Assembly (NCBI RefSeq): GCF_028858725.1
Contig: NC_084762.1
Location: forward strand, 33,385,298-33,449,297
Origin: Colius striatus
Taxonomy: Eukaryota > Chordata > Aves > Coliiformes > Coliidae
Direction of reading: 5' to 3'
DNA length: 64,000 bases
Position numbers and translations under genes: made by a program. Shown piece by piece: positions 11,816 through 23,923 of this stretch. Within the stretch, counting starts at the first letter, position 1, and each line of letters opens with the position of its first letter. The notes below the pieces were generated by a model. That model had not been told where the DNA came from. It searched no databases and worked only from the letters and a program-made list of their open reading frames with translations.

Positions 11816-13109
11816 CAATACTTACATAGGAAGTGGGGGATGGAAGTTTCTTCAGGCACAGCAGATTCTTTTTCTATCTTTTATTTCTTAACTTCTAAAT
11901 GCTTGACTAGAGCTACACAACTTTTTAAACAATTTTGTGTGTGTGCACGAAATACGTGTATCGGGTACAGCAACTGTTCAAGTGTGAATTTATTTTTAAA
12001 TAGAATTGACTCCTTGTATTAGTATAGGCGCTTTGGATGTAGAAACATTTCTATATTATCACCATCTATCTTTTGAGAAAGAGACAGATATTTTTACCTT
12101 GGCAATTCTGGTAGCAGGGTGGAGGCAGTTTTACAATAATCTGAATATATTTAAGGTGTGTGGTTCATTTTTGTACCTAATGAATAACTGTGTGTCTGAG
12201 TGGATGGATGGAAAATAAGAAGCTCTTGGATTTGATAGGGAAGGTGAAACATGTTACATTTATGCATGTAACATATCTGCTAATATTCCAGTGCGTTTGA
12301 TAAAGTCACCGTTAAATTCCATTTTTAATGCATGTGATGGCAATCAGTTTTCTCTGAAAACTGTTATTCCAGGAGGGGGGAAAAAAAGTGCATACATTTT
12401 AGAAAGCAATACAAGTGTTTCATCGCATTAAATCAGAAATCACTTTTTTTTTTCCAGTCACATTTCTCCTGTGGTCCCTGTGGTGCTGTAGGCAGAGATG
12501 AAGCAGAAGCTGGCACAGGATGAAAGGACTGTGCACAGAGCAGGCACTAATGGGGCGACACATGATTTCTTCTACACCCAGTGGAGTCTGACCCAGCCTT
12601 TGGTCTGCATCTGCCCAATGTGGCTACAAAAGACAAACTACCAAATGCTTTACTCGCATACATTTGCTAATTAATAGTCAAATGATGACTAGGAACATTG
12701 AGTCAAATTAAGAAACATGTTATCAAGAGAGCACTGTGGAAATATTCAACAGCCTACGTCAGAGGCTGAGGCGCAAAACATAAGGAGACCTGCAGAGATG
12801 TCTGAAGTTATGGAGGAGTGAGTGAAGCAAGAATCTTCTGCCTCATTTCTGTGAAAAAGGATGGTGGGTCTGAGGGTGCCCATCAGTCCTGCTGGCCAGT
12901 GTGCCTGAGAGATCTCAGCTGGAGGCAAGCAGGTCTATCTGGACCACCACTGTCACCACAGGTGGCTGCTGCCAATGTTGCACAAATAATAAACAACTCT
13001 AACTGAGTGGCAGCTAACCAGCTGGAGTTTGGGGAAGAAGATGCTTTATAGATACTAAAAAGTTAGCTTTTGCGATGGCTGTAGGGCTTTGTTTCTTTCC
13101 AGCAGCCAC
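11816..13109. other. Intergenic, no gene seen
   Basis: No coding region, repeat tail or RNA gene could be supported between the second 330-bp repeat and the next CR1 fragment. Confidence 0.55.
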
Positions 13110-13397
13110 AATCATGACCCAGTGATGTCCAATAATAGGACAAGGGGCAATGAGTACAAGCTAGAACATAAGAAGTTCCAAGGAAACATAAGGTAAAACA
13201 TCTTCACTGTGAGAGTGATGGAGCACTGGAATGGACTGTCCAGGTGGGTTGTGGAGTCTCCTTCTCTGGAGACATTCAAAACCCACCTGGACAAGTTCCT
13301 GTGTGACCTACTCTAGGTGATCCTGCTCTAGCAGGGGAGTTGGGTTGGATGACATTTTGAGGTCTCTTCCAACCCTTAAGAGTCTGTGATTCTGTGA
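13110..13397 (+). mobile_element. CR1 LINE 3' fragment
   Basis: The end of the CR1 reverse-transcriptase frame and the 3' UTR are recognisable: RTRGNE-like, then [20 protein letters not shown] text in DNA, a short GC-rich hairpin region, and a tail related to GATTCTGTGA. It lies just upstream of the solo LTR. Confidence 0.82.
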
Positions 13398-13535
13398 CGA
13401 CTTGCATGACTAAGTTTTCTGTATTTTTTAGCCCAATCTTGATAAAGACAGCAAAAAATGCTCCTTTATCTGTAAGAAGCATTATGTGTTTGTATATGTG
13501 GTGAAGAAAAAATAAGTATCCCTTTGCAATTACCT

Positions 13536-14715
13536 TGTCATGGTTTGACATGAAACCATTTCTGGTAAGGGGGAAGGGGCTGTAAAGATGGCTCCTGTAA
13601 CAAGTTGCTCGAAACTCTCCCCAGCTCCGAGCCAGACCCACTTCTGGGGCTGAGCCAATTGGACGCCTCCACGATCACTTTTTAAGAAGAAGCCAGAAGA
13701 GGAGGCTGCTTCCTGTTTCTTCTTCTTCTGTCCCTTCTTTTCTGGCTGGTGGTGGTGCAAGGAGTTTGAAGACAGAGAGAAGCAACCATGTGGACTCCAA
13801 GGTCAGTGAGGGAAGAGAGGAGGAGGTGTGCTGGAGCAGAGACTCCCCTGCATCCTGCGGAGAGGACTGGTGAAGCTGGGATTTGTTTGCATTTCATTAA
13901 AAACCCCGTACCAGGGGCAGTGACTACGGCCAGAGGAGGCTGTGTCCTGTGTGAGGGACCCCATATTCACAGAAACTGTAACTGTGGGGAAGAACCCATG
14001 CCAAAGCAGCTCATTAAAATTATGCCCAGAAGAGGCCTTGTCCTGAGGGAGGGACCCTGTATCTGCACAAACTGCAACCATGGCAAAGAATCCACGCCAG
14101 AGACGTTCATTAAGGACTGCGTCCCGTGTGAGGGACCCTATATCGGCAGGAGCCGCAGCTGCTGGGAACAACCCACACCAAAGAAGTTTGTTAAAAACTG
14201 TGTCCTGGGGGAGGGATCCTGTATCAGAGCAGGGGAAGAATGCCAGGAGTCATCCTCATCTGAGAAGAGCAAAGCGGCACAGCCCATCTGTGAGAGACTG
14301 ACCACATCCCCCACTCCCTGCCCTCCTGAGCCATTGAGCAGGGGGGAGGTAGAGATATCGGGAGCAGTGAGCTGGGCCTGGGAAGAAAGGAGGGATGGTG
14401 GAGGGAGATCTTAAAGTGCTGGTTGTAATTTTTTCATCATCCTGCTCCCTTTTTTACTTTTATTCCATTCTGTTTCTTGTAGAATAAACTTTCCTACTTT
14501 CCTCTCTAAGTCGAGTACTGGAGTCTGTTTTGCCCAGAACTGCAATTGGCAGTGAGCCCTCCCTGCCCTCGTCTCAATCCACAACATCCTTGGTTATGTT
14601 TTTTCCTCCTATTTTACTGGGGCCTCCACCATCCTAATGAGTGTGGGGGTGGAGGGGGGGCAGCGAGCGAGAGGCTGTCGTGGTGCTTCATTGCTGGCTG
14701 GGCAAAACCACGACA
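13536..14715 (+). mobile_element. Solo LTR of the same family, inverted and diverged
   Basis: The sequence begins TGTCATGG and ends CCACGACA, is 1180 bp, and aligns throughout with the LTRs at 8518-11407 but in the opposite orientation and with many differences. Flanks TACCT (13531-13535) and TATCT (14716-14720) are a 5-bp target duplication with one change. A TTTTTAAGAAG motif lies near 13680 and AATAAA at 14483-14488. The missing 158 bp relative to the young copy lie mainly within the tandem-repeat part of the internal frame. It is an older insertion reduced by LTR-LTR recombination. Confidence 0.88.
13788..14414 (+). CDS. LTR-borne open reading frame in the solo LTR (unknown protein)
   Basis: The 208-codon frame starts MWTPRSVREERRRC at the position equivalent to the ATG in the twin LTRs and ends with the same ERRDGGGRS. 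It is about 50 residues shorter because it has fewer repeat units. The frame has stayed open despite substitutions and small indels. Shared motifs include CNCGEEP, KQLIKIMPRRGL, KDCVPCEGP, SRSCWEQPTPKKFVK and EECQESSSSEK. No known domain was recognised. Confidence 0.35.
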   Translation: MWTPRSVREERRRCAGAETPLHPAERTGEAGICLHFIKNPVPGAVTTARGGCVLCEGPHIHRNCNCGEEPMPKQLIKIMPRRGLVLREGPCICTNCNHGKESTPETFIKDCVPCEGPYIGRSRSCWEQPTPKKFVKNCVLGEGSCIRAGEECQESSSSEKSKAAQPICERLTTSPTPCPPEPLSRGEVEISGAVSWAWEERRDGGGRS

Positions 14716-14867
14716 TATCTACAGTAGCTAATGTGTCATTATTTTTTTTAGCTCTTTCCTCTCTGTGGACAATAAAAAGGAATCCATCATTTCTAAGGAA
14801 CATTTTATATTGATACAAGCTATTCAGGAGAAAAAGAAACATCCCTTGAAAGCCATATAATGTTTTA

Positions 14868-15270
14868 GCTTGGAAGGATTAAGGATCATCGAGTTTCAAC
14901 CCCCCTGCCATGGGCAGAGAGATGTCTTCCACTAGATCAGGTTGCTCAAAGTCCCATCCAACCTGGCCTTGAATGTTTCCTGGTATGGGAAATCCACAAC
15001 CTCTCTGGGCAACCTTTGCCAGTGTCTCACCACCCTCACAGTAAAGAGCTTCTTCCTATTATCCAATCTAAATCTCTCCTCTCCCCAGCTTTCTTGTCAG
15101 CCTCCTTTAGCTACCAGAAGTCTGCTGTAAGTCTCACTCAAGCCTTCTCTTCTCCAGGATAAATCCAACTCTCAGCCTGTCTTCACAGGAGAGGTGCTCC
15201 AGAGTTCTGTCCATCTTTGTGGCCCTCCTATGGACTCACTCCAACACACACCAACACACATCACTCCAGA
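14868..15270 (-). mobile_element. CR1 LINE fragment, minus orientation
   Basis: The plus strand reads as the complement of the CR1 3' region (GGAAGGATTAAGGATCATCGAG, with CCATCCAACCTGGCCTTGAA and ACCCTCACAGTAAAGA blocks). It is truncated at the 5' end and diverged. Confidence 0.8.
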
Positions 15271-18039
15271 CCACATACAACAGTCGGTTTGGCATTGATT
15301 TAGTTGCTTCACATTTTTTTTTCTTGCCAGATAATTTTGACATAAAATTTGGAACAAGATACCTATGAATCACTTCTGAAGGAACTTTGTGGCCTCAGAG
15401 TTGATAGTTTTTTCCTGACCATGTGCTATGCCTTTCAGAGCAATTTCATTCAGCCTATGTATTGGCTTCCACTGCATGTCTTATAAATGGCAAAATCATC
15501 TAATTCATCGTTAACTGATTGCTGCATGTCTGTACAGAAAATGGTGCATTGCAGCATTCTCATCCTTTGTGAAAAAAGGCAACATTTTTAATGAGAAAGG
15601 AAAAAGGAAGTATGACAATAAATTCAAGAGGCTGTTCATTTAAATAGTTTCTAAATGAAGCATTTGCATTTTGTGAATAAATCTCCATCCTGATGCCTGA
15701 TACCTGGAGCAAATCTTGACACACCTTGGATATCTTCATGACTGGGAGATGGATTCAGTAATAAGGGTAAGTCTGCCACCTTGCACACGTGTGGCTCTCA
15801 GTAGCCTCTTCCCAACACATCATTGCATCTTAAATCCTGTGCTCAATATTTCGTGTTTCTGTAACAGAGTGAATCCTGGAAAGGGAGCAGAGCAGAGGGA
15901 AAATGGAGAAACTGTTTCTTGACTTTCAGATCCCATGTGAGCAATTAGTTGCAGAGCAGCATTAATAAAGAATGCCGATATCCATGTATCATTCCTGTTA
16001 TGAAAATAAGCTTTCTCCAGAATATACACATACACTTTACAAATTAATAAATACTTTCAACTTATTAAAATATTAATTTTAAATGCATTGCCCTAGGATA
16101 GTACAACAAAGAGGAGAGAAGAATTACAGTATAAAGCAAGGCTGCTATCTGGGAAAAAAAGTGTATGACAGAGACTGGCAGCTCTGCTGAGGACTTTCTC
16201 ATTCTTGTGTTGATCTGGAAGATGCTCTCTCCCATGCTGTTTGGCCACAGCAAGTAGGAGGCTGCTGCCCAAACTCAGCACTCTCATAATCTCTGCAAAA
16301 TAGCTAAATCTTGGTCTCAGAGGGGACTAGTATTCTTTAAGCAGAGCTAAATTTAGCATTTTCAAGTCTTCAGATCATTTCACTGTTATCTCTGATAGAG
16401 ACATGGTCATGCGATTGTGTGGAAAGCATTACTTAAGGTTTAGGAAGCGACTAATAAACTGATGTTTATAGATGAACCTCAACTGGTTTATTTTAAATTT
16501 GGAGAGGTGCACGTGAGAAGGAAAAAGAAGATCTTTAGATCATCCTTGCTTCCTCTCACTGATACCCAACTGCTACCGTTTTTGAAACTTGGTGGTTATT
16601 TAAGTTTTCAAGGTTGCCTATGGAAAAAAAAGAAATAGAAACTTTATTTTAAAATGACACACCTCTAAAATCAGTGGCTTTTAGGATGCCTGTCACTGAA
16701 AAGGTAACACTTGAAACAAACTTCAAGTATGATGCATATAAGGATACATCTCAGAATTTTCCCAGATATCCCGAAAAGCCTGGAAAAAAAGATGGGTGCC
16801 TAGGGCCCTGCTCAGGCATCTGTTTGCCATATGTTTTCACTAAGGAAATGAAATAAAATGTTAGAAAATCTGCAAGAGGTAAAATGTAGGAGGCAGCATA
16901 CCAAAAATAGCAAAGCTTGCATGGAAACTGGTAAGCTGAGTCTTCATAGGAGCATAGTTAATGCAATTTTTATCAAGTGCTTCTGAAGCACAGCAGTACA
17001 CTTTATCACACGAGCCATATCTATCACACGAGCCCCGTGGATATCTACCAATACCAGAATATGGATGAAGAATAGATTTATTGCCCACAGTCAAATACAG
17101 GATAGACTAGAAGCATCAACAAGTTAAATGTGACACATGTATGAGGCGCAGGTGTCAGACGTGAAGGGAAACATGTCATGACACCAGGTGCAGACAGGTT
17201 ATCACGCAATAACCCTAGGAAACAAAAAATGTCAGTCTATACTAATTAACATAGATCACTGGCAGTGAAGTAAAGAGAAAAACTGCATTCTCAGATAGAT
17301 GTGGAACTGCTGGAAAGTCAAAGCAGCACAAGGGAAAAGTTGCTGAAGAGAGGTTTGTGTAGAAATTGTGAGAAAAGAAAATTACAGAGCAACAAGTGGG
17401 AGATATTGCAAAAATCTGAACATGAATATGGACAGTAAGCTGCATAACTGTTTATAAAAGCTATACACAAAGCATATTAAGCCTATTAAAAGCTAGTATA
17501 CATATGTCCTTTAGAAAATGAACAATCTGTAATATTTTATTATTACCATGGCTGTTGATATTATTGCTCAGCTCTAGATTTTGAGCTGATGAAACTGGAA
17601 GACCTCTGTCAAAAATGATAGAGACAGCAGTTTGCACCAGAAGGAGAATTGGGTCTGTTTTCATGCAACCTTTATCAAGATGATGTGTGAAGAGATACCT
17701 CTGCTGGTGCTTGAAAATAGAATATCTTCTTGGGTCAGCAATGCAGTATTAGCACGGAGGTTGCTAGGGCTGGATTCATTGTAAATGGATTCTGGGATAA
17801 TTGTAGCTTTTTTGTTGTTGTTCACAAGTCATTCATAAGCTGATCTTGATTCCTCATGATAAACTAATTTTCCAAGTCCTCATCTGAAGATTTAGAAGGG
17901 AGATATTGTCAGCGCCTATGAGTTGTTAACTTTGACTATTTGCTCCCTGTGACATATAATTGGTCACTTCAGTTACATTGAGGTTTTTCTGCTCCATGAT
18001 TAACTACTGGAGTTTGGATGCCAAATTAGAACATAGAAT
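15271..18039. other. Intergenic, no gene seen
   Basis: AT-rich sequence with only short frames. A small duplication (TATCACACGAGCC, twice near 17004-17033) is the only structure noticed. Confidence 0.55.
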
Positions 18040-18168
18040 TGTAGAATCATAGAGTGGTAGGGTTGGAAGGGGGCTTCAGAGATCATCTAGTCCAACCCCC
18101 CTGCAGAAGCTAGATATCATAGAAAAAAGGGATGTCCCAACCTCCTGACATCCACCATTTAGATATTT
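18040..18168 (-). mobile_element. CR1 LINE 3'-end fragment, minus orientation
   Basis: About 130 bp contain the complement of the CR1 tail (AGAATCATAGAGTGGTAGGG, then ATCTAGTCCAACCCCCCTGC). Only the extreme 3' end is kept. Confidence 0.82.
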
Positions 18169-19039
18169 GTATATATTAGCAAGATCCATGGTTACTAATG
18201 ATTAGTGAATGGAACATACTCTTAATTATGCATGAACAGTCATGTCTGTAGCTGAGAATTCAGATGGAAATGGACATTACTAACACATTCATGTCAATAA
18301 AAATCAGAGTTAAGGAATAAAAAGGATCATGATTTTGGCAAGGAAAGATACATTCAGAATTTGAATGTAATTCCATAAAATTTATTTTTGCAGCATTTAT
18401 CATGTTGTAAATTTTGGGTTGGCATTGATGCCTTTAGGAGGTCAGGAATGCCCTTCCTAGATCAGACTTATATTTGCAGGTTGATCTACAAATTTTTCAG
18501 GAAAGTGTAGCTGCTCCTTCTCATTCAGAGACAGAAAATAAACCTGCCAGGAAACTCAGGCTCCTGATGAAAGCTCATCCCTAAACAGACCTACAACTTC
18601 AGACACACTGGAGCATTCAGACTGCCAGGACAAAGTTGTTAGGTTCCACCAAGGCTCACATCCCCTGACATCATTGGAAAATAGCTACACCACATTCCGC
18701 TTAATTTATTATGATCTTCATATATGCTTATCATATGTACATATCATATATGCTTCTCTGAGTCCCTGCTCTGAAGTGAGTTGTCAGTATCGTAAGACTG
18801 TATTTCTTACTCCTCAATACACATCCTCAAATCTCCATGTAATTTCTTAATATCCTCTTTTAATCAGGCAATTCAGATGACTCTCTACAAATTGCCGGTT
18901 CTCCTTCCTTAGCATCCCACTTGTTTTTTTATCCTGTGCAAATTTAATCAGTGGAAACTAGGAATGACAAAATCATTCACTAATAGACTGATAGAAACCA
19001 ATTCCAAGTTAGATCCTTTTAGGTCCATAAAACGTGTTA

Positions 19040-19440
19040 TTCAAAATCTGTGGTCAAGTTTAGTCTGGAGAAGAGGAGATGGAGGGGTGATCTTATTAAC
19101 ATTTATAAATATCGAAAGGATGGGTGTCAGGAGGTTGGGACATCCCTCTTTTCTATAGTAGATAGTAACAGGACAAGGGGTAATGGGATGAAGCTGGAAC
19201 ACAAAAAGTTCCACTTAAACATAAGAAAAAACTATTTCACTGTGAGAGTGACGGAGCAGTGGCACAGGCTGCCCAGAGGGGTTGTGGAGTCTCCTTCCTT
19301 GGAGGTCTTCAAGACCTGCCTGGACATGTTCCTATGTGACCTGATCTAGGTGGACCTGCTTCTGCAGGGGGGTTGGATTGGATGATCTCTAAAGGTCCCT
19401 TCCAATCTCTACCATTCTATGATTCTATGATTCTATGAAA
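19040..19440 (+). mobile_element. CR1 LINE 3' fragment with octamer tail
   Basis: A frame of 99 residues (19050-19349) matches the CR1 C-terminus ([20 protein letters not shown], then [13 protein letters not shown]). It is followed by the GC-rich 3' UTR hairpin region and a tail of about three ATTCTATG units ending near 19438. This is one of the better-preserved CR1 tails in the window. Confidence 0.88.
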
Positions 19441-20541
19441 TGATTTGAAGATATAGGCCTGTGAATACATTGTATGAACACAGTTTGTGAATCAGAGCAA
19501 TAGCTGTTAACAAAAAGAAATCTGCAGAGATAAAATAAGGTTTGTTTTAAAAGACTTGCATTCTACAAAATCGTATTGATTATTATTAATTGCACCTTAA
19601 GTGTTCAATTCTATATTGGTGGGCTTCTAAATGAAACTTCTCATTATGTTGTGTACAGGTTCAGCACCCAGCTAACAGATCTATATTTTCCTGGTTCATC
19701 TCTCTGCTCTTTTTCAATATTTGGAATACACTGGCAATTCAAAGATCTTTGATATTTTCCGTTTTTCTATGCTGCTTGTTTCCCTCTATGCTGCTTCATT
19801 TGTACCTGTGTAATTGCAGCTGACTCCACATCGTATTTTTCTTCATTCTGGATGCCAGGTTTCCTGTTCCACCTACAACATTTTATTGGGCAGATTTATA
19901 CTCCTGCTTCTTTCTGAAATCGGAAGAGAAATAGTAATGAACACATCTGTCTTTTCTGAGCCTTTGTCTGGTGCAGGAATTTTTTACTCTAATGTGTTTC
20001 CTGTATGTTCCTTTTAACTATGTGGCCCATTGACCTTTTCTTTTATACCTATTTTCCGCAGAGTAGATTTTTTAAAATGTGCAGTTTACTGCTATTATCT
20101 TTTTTTGCATTCTTTGTACTTCCATTGCTAATGTTTGACCAGCATTTCTGCATCTTCAGTATTTCACAAATTCTTTCTTCCCCTGCATGAACTCTTTTCT
20201 ACTTGCAAATTTGTGGCACTTACCCAGTAGAATGTTCTTGAACAATTTCCAGTTCCTATTAATATTTCCCACATTAAATTGATGTTCCTAGCTTGTTAAA
20301 GCAGTAGGTTTTTTTAAGCTTGGACAAATTGTCCCTTGCTGTTTCTAGCCCGTATTGCATTCAGTGTGCATGAAGTAAATGCGAGAGGTGGTGATTACTG
20401 GCAGCCAAATAGAGCCAGTCTTTACCATCTGAATGCAGTCCAGTAACTAATGTCTGCATTGGCTGCAAGACACCTTGTGTTTAAAAAATATTGTTTATTG
20501 CTTCTAGAAATGCTACTAACATGATGGGCCAGCCTCTATAA

Positions 20542-20736
20542 CCATGATCTCCCAAGTGAGGTACATGCACCCCAGGGGCTCTGCAAGACAATCCATTGGG
20601 GCACAAGAATGTAACACAGAACTTCATTAGTACAAGTATACAGTGTGTAAATAAATAAACAAATAAATATTGGTACTTCCTGCTCAAAAATTTTTTACTG
20701 ATGGGGTAGATGATCAAAAAGCTTTGGAGACCACTG
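20542..20736. mobile_element. Small hAT-like inverted-repeat element (non-autonomous)
   Basis: One end reads CCATGATCTCCCAAGT and the complement of the other end reads CAGTGGTCTCCAAAGC, an imperfect terminal inverted repeat resembling Charlie-type hAT ends (CAGTGGTYCCCAAA). Just inside are related GTACATGCACCCC and GGTACTTCC-like blocks. At about 195 bp there is no coding capacity. An 8-bp target duplication could not be found, so this is tentative. Confidence 0.5.
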
Positions 20737-21679
20737 CTCAACGAGATGCCTGGTAAGCACACTTTTAGGCACCAGTGATCGTAAAGGCAAGATCAGGCTG
20801 CACAGTGCATCTCTAGTTTGCCCTGGCCACGATCAGGATGCTGGGCTATATGGACCATCACTTAGAACCAGCATATGAGTCCTTACATAGTCTTAATCAT
20901 AAAATTACAACCTTCCATGATTGTGAACTGTCTTCAGCTTTTTAACAATCTATTGGGGTTTTTGATTCTGTTTTTCTGCCTCTTCTGTCCTTATTGAATT
21001 ATAGTCTTTTAAATGGTCTAGTCATATGAATTGTTCTTCTAATCATGAGCACAGAGAACAAAATCTCTTATATGATGTTTTCTTTTTTTTACCACCTACT
21101 CTGATTGTAAGGATTATATGGAGAGATACAGTAATGTGCTTGGCTTTATATGTTATGCCATGTGGGCTTGTGAGACTGGTTTGGACTCTGCTGACTGGAT
21201 ACTGACAGCTCTTCACAGTAGGGCTTGGCTGCAATATTGGATTCAAAGCAGTAGTCCGCTTCCAAAAGACTTCCTGTGGTCTAGAAATTTGTAGGTGTAA
21301 AAACAATATTGGACTAATAATTAGGCTGTTGTTTAGGGCAGCCTGTTAGAAATGCTGCCCTTTGCAGCCTCAGGGCTCTCCAAGCAGAGAATGCAGTAAT
21401 TTTTGGAGGATTTATTTATTAAGCCATCTTAACACACATCCTAGCCTTACAACCTATCTGATGAGTTTTGCAATCCTGTCTGAGTCTGATCAAAGATGAC
21501 ATCTGTGGGCTTCTGTAAGGACTGTGGGAAGAATGTACTAAATATGTCAGGTTAGAGTTGTTTCCCCAAGCAATTTAACAACTGTTAGTTTGAAAGCACC
21601 CTTTTGGAAAAGTATGCTGACTCATGGTATAAGAGAGGAAGGATTTCTTTTAAAAGCAATAGGCTAGCCTGGTGGGATC

Positions 21680-23923
21680 TGGATTTACTTGGGGGAACTT
21701 AGTGACCAATGATGAAAAAAAGACTGAGATACTTAATGCTTCCTTTGCCTCAGTCTTCAATAGTAATACTGTTGCAAATCTGCTGGGAAGAGAACTTGTC
21801 TACACAAAGTTAGATAAGCAGAGATGTCCTTTATTTGACGATGTGCACCAGGGACACGGGATCATTCTCAAAGAATGTCCAACAAAGCATCAAAATTAAC
21901 AGATATTTATATCCAATATCTTTTGTTCTTTTTTTTTTAACTATGCATATAAAGCCTGCTTATAATTGTTCATTAAATTTGCCCTTTACTTTGATTGGTT
22001 ATTTGTTACTTTTACACATTACATCACTCTTACTGGTTGGTTCCTTATTACACAAGTTATACATATTCATATACATTTCAAAATCCCCTGGGCAGCTAAC
22101 TGATCTAAGCTATTGATTATTTGGTGTTCTGGACCAGAATGGTACTAATTATCCGGTGTTCTGGACCAGAATGGTACAGGGGTTCAGGGCAGCGAACAGC
22201 TTAATGGTTAATATAACAACCTCTTTTCTTCTTCCTTTGATGCACTTATTCCTGACACTGTTCTTGGATGTTATATGGCTTGCAGGTGCATGGATCTGAA
22301 TAATGCCCCTCATTATCACTCTTATTGCCATTGTGCCTGATCTCTCATGCACGTTCTTCTCTTTGGGAGTGGCTTTACCAAGGAGGCCTAGTTTTGCTTA
22401 GTTATGCTAACTTATACATTTTACTTAAAAATATCTATTGAATAAAATCACTTGAATTTTTATACCTTCTATAACAAAACTAGCTGTTCTCTGGGCACCT
22501 GTTCACCTGAGCCAGAACACAGGAACAGGGCACAGAATGAAGTCCCTTTAGTCCAAGAGGAAATAGTTTGTGACCCGCCGCTCCATCTTGACTCACACAA
22601 GTCCATGGGGCCGGATGGGATCCACCTGAGGGTGCTGAAGGAGCTGGTAGAAGTGCTCGCCAAGCCACTCTCCATCATCTACCAGCAGCCCTGGCTCACT
22701 GGGGAGGTCCCAACAGACTGGAAGTTCCGAAATGTGACAGTCATTTACAAGCAGGGCAGGAAGGAGGATCCTGAAAACTACAGATCTATCAGCCTGACCT
22801 CGGTGCCAGGGAAGGTTATGGAATCTTGAGCACCATTGTGAGGCATGTTTGGGACAACCAAGGGTTTGGGGTCAGTCATCATTGGTTTATGAAAGGCAGC
22901 TTCTGCCTGATCTCCTTCTGTGGCAAGATGACATACTTAGTGGGTGAAGGAAAGGCTGTGGATGTGTTCTACCTGGACTTCAGTAAACTGTTTCCCACAG
23001 CATCCTTCTAGAGAAACTGGCTGCCATGGCTTGGATGGACCTACTCTGTGCTGGGTCGAAAACTGGCTGGACGGCCAGGCCCAGAGAGTGGTGGGGAATG
23101 GAGTTAAATACAGTTGGTGGCTGATCACCAGTGGTGTTCCTCAGGGCTCAGTGTTGGAATCTGTTCTGTTTACCATCTTTATCAATGATCTGGATGAGGG
23201 GGGTTGAATGCACTCTCAGTATATTTGCAGATGACACAAAGCTGGACTAAATGGAAACAGACCTGGGGTTGTTAATCAACAGCTGGCTGAATATGATCCA
23301 GCAGTGTGCCCAGGTGTCTAAGAAGGCCAACGACATCCTGGCTTGTGTTAGAAACGGTGTGATCAGCAAGACCAGGGAAGTAATTGTCCCCATGTACTCA
23401 GTGCTGGTGAGGCCACACCTCAAATACTGTGTTCAGTTTTGGGCCCCTTACCAAAAGGACACTGAGGTGCTGGAGCATGTCCAGAGATGGTTAACAAAGC
23501 TGGTGAAGGGTCTAGAGAACAAATCTGATGAGAAGCAGCTGAGGGAGCTGAGGATGTCTAGCCTAGAGAAGAGAAGGGAAAGGGGAGATCTGATCACTCT
23601 CTACAGCTACCTGAAAGGAGGTTGTGGCAAGGGGATGTTGGTTACTTTTCCCAAGTAACAAGTGATAGGACAAGAGGAAATGGCCTCAAGTTACACTGGG
23701 GGAGGTTTATACTGGATATTAGGAAGAACTTTTCACTGAGATTGTTGTTAAACAATGGAACAGACTGCTCAGGGAAGTGGTGGAATCACCACCCCTGAAG
23801 ATATTTAAATAAATGAATGAGGTGCTAAGGAACATGGTTTAGTGGTGGGCTTGGCAGTGTGTGGTTAGAGGTTAGACTTGATGGTCTTAAAGGTCTTTTC
23901 CAACTGAAACGATTCTATCATTG
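21680..23923 (+). mobile_element. CR1 LINE, long but broken, interrupted by a solo LTR
   Basis: Pieces of the CR1 ORF2 are recognisable in order: an inter-domain part (LNASFASVFNSNTV) before the LTR insertion, then HKSMGPDGIHLRVLKELVEV and PENYRSISLTSVPGKVMES of reverse transcriptase. FINDLDEG follows, then the catalytic FADD motif near 23228 in a different frame, and the C-terminal block up to the tail near 23923. Frameshifts and internal gaps make it dead. It predates the LTR inserted at 21797-22476. Confidence 0.88.
21797..22476 (-). mobile_element. Solo LTR (5-bp target duplication, ERVL-like) nested in CR1
   Basis: On the minus strand the 680-bp sequence starts TGTTATAG and ends TGTGTAGACA. 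It is flanked by GAACT (21792-21796) and AAACT (22477-22481), a 5-bp duplication with one change. CR1 coding sequence lies on both sides and continues across the gap. An AATAAA near 21830 on the complement and a TATAAAAAT motif are present. The LTR contains a tandem duplication of GGTGTTCTGGACCAGAATGG (about 22120-22182). The class is inferred only from the 5-bp duplication. Confidence 0.75.

Noticed and set aside
22452..23658. Reverse-transcriptase-like frames as a cellular gene
   Set aside because: They are pieces of a CR1 LINE with frameshifts and the typical CR1 tail, so they are annotated as a mobile element.
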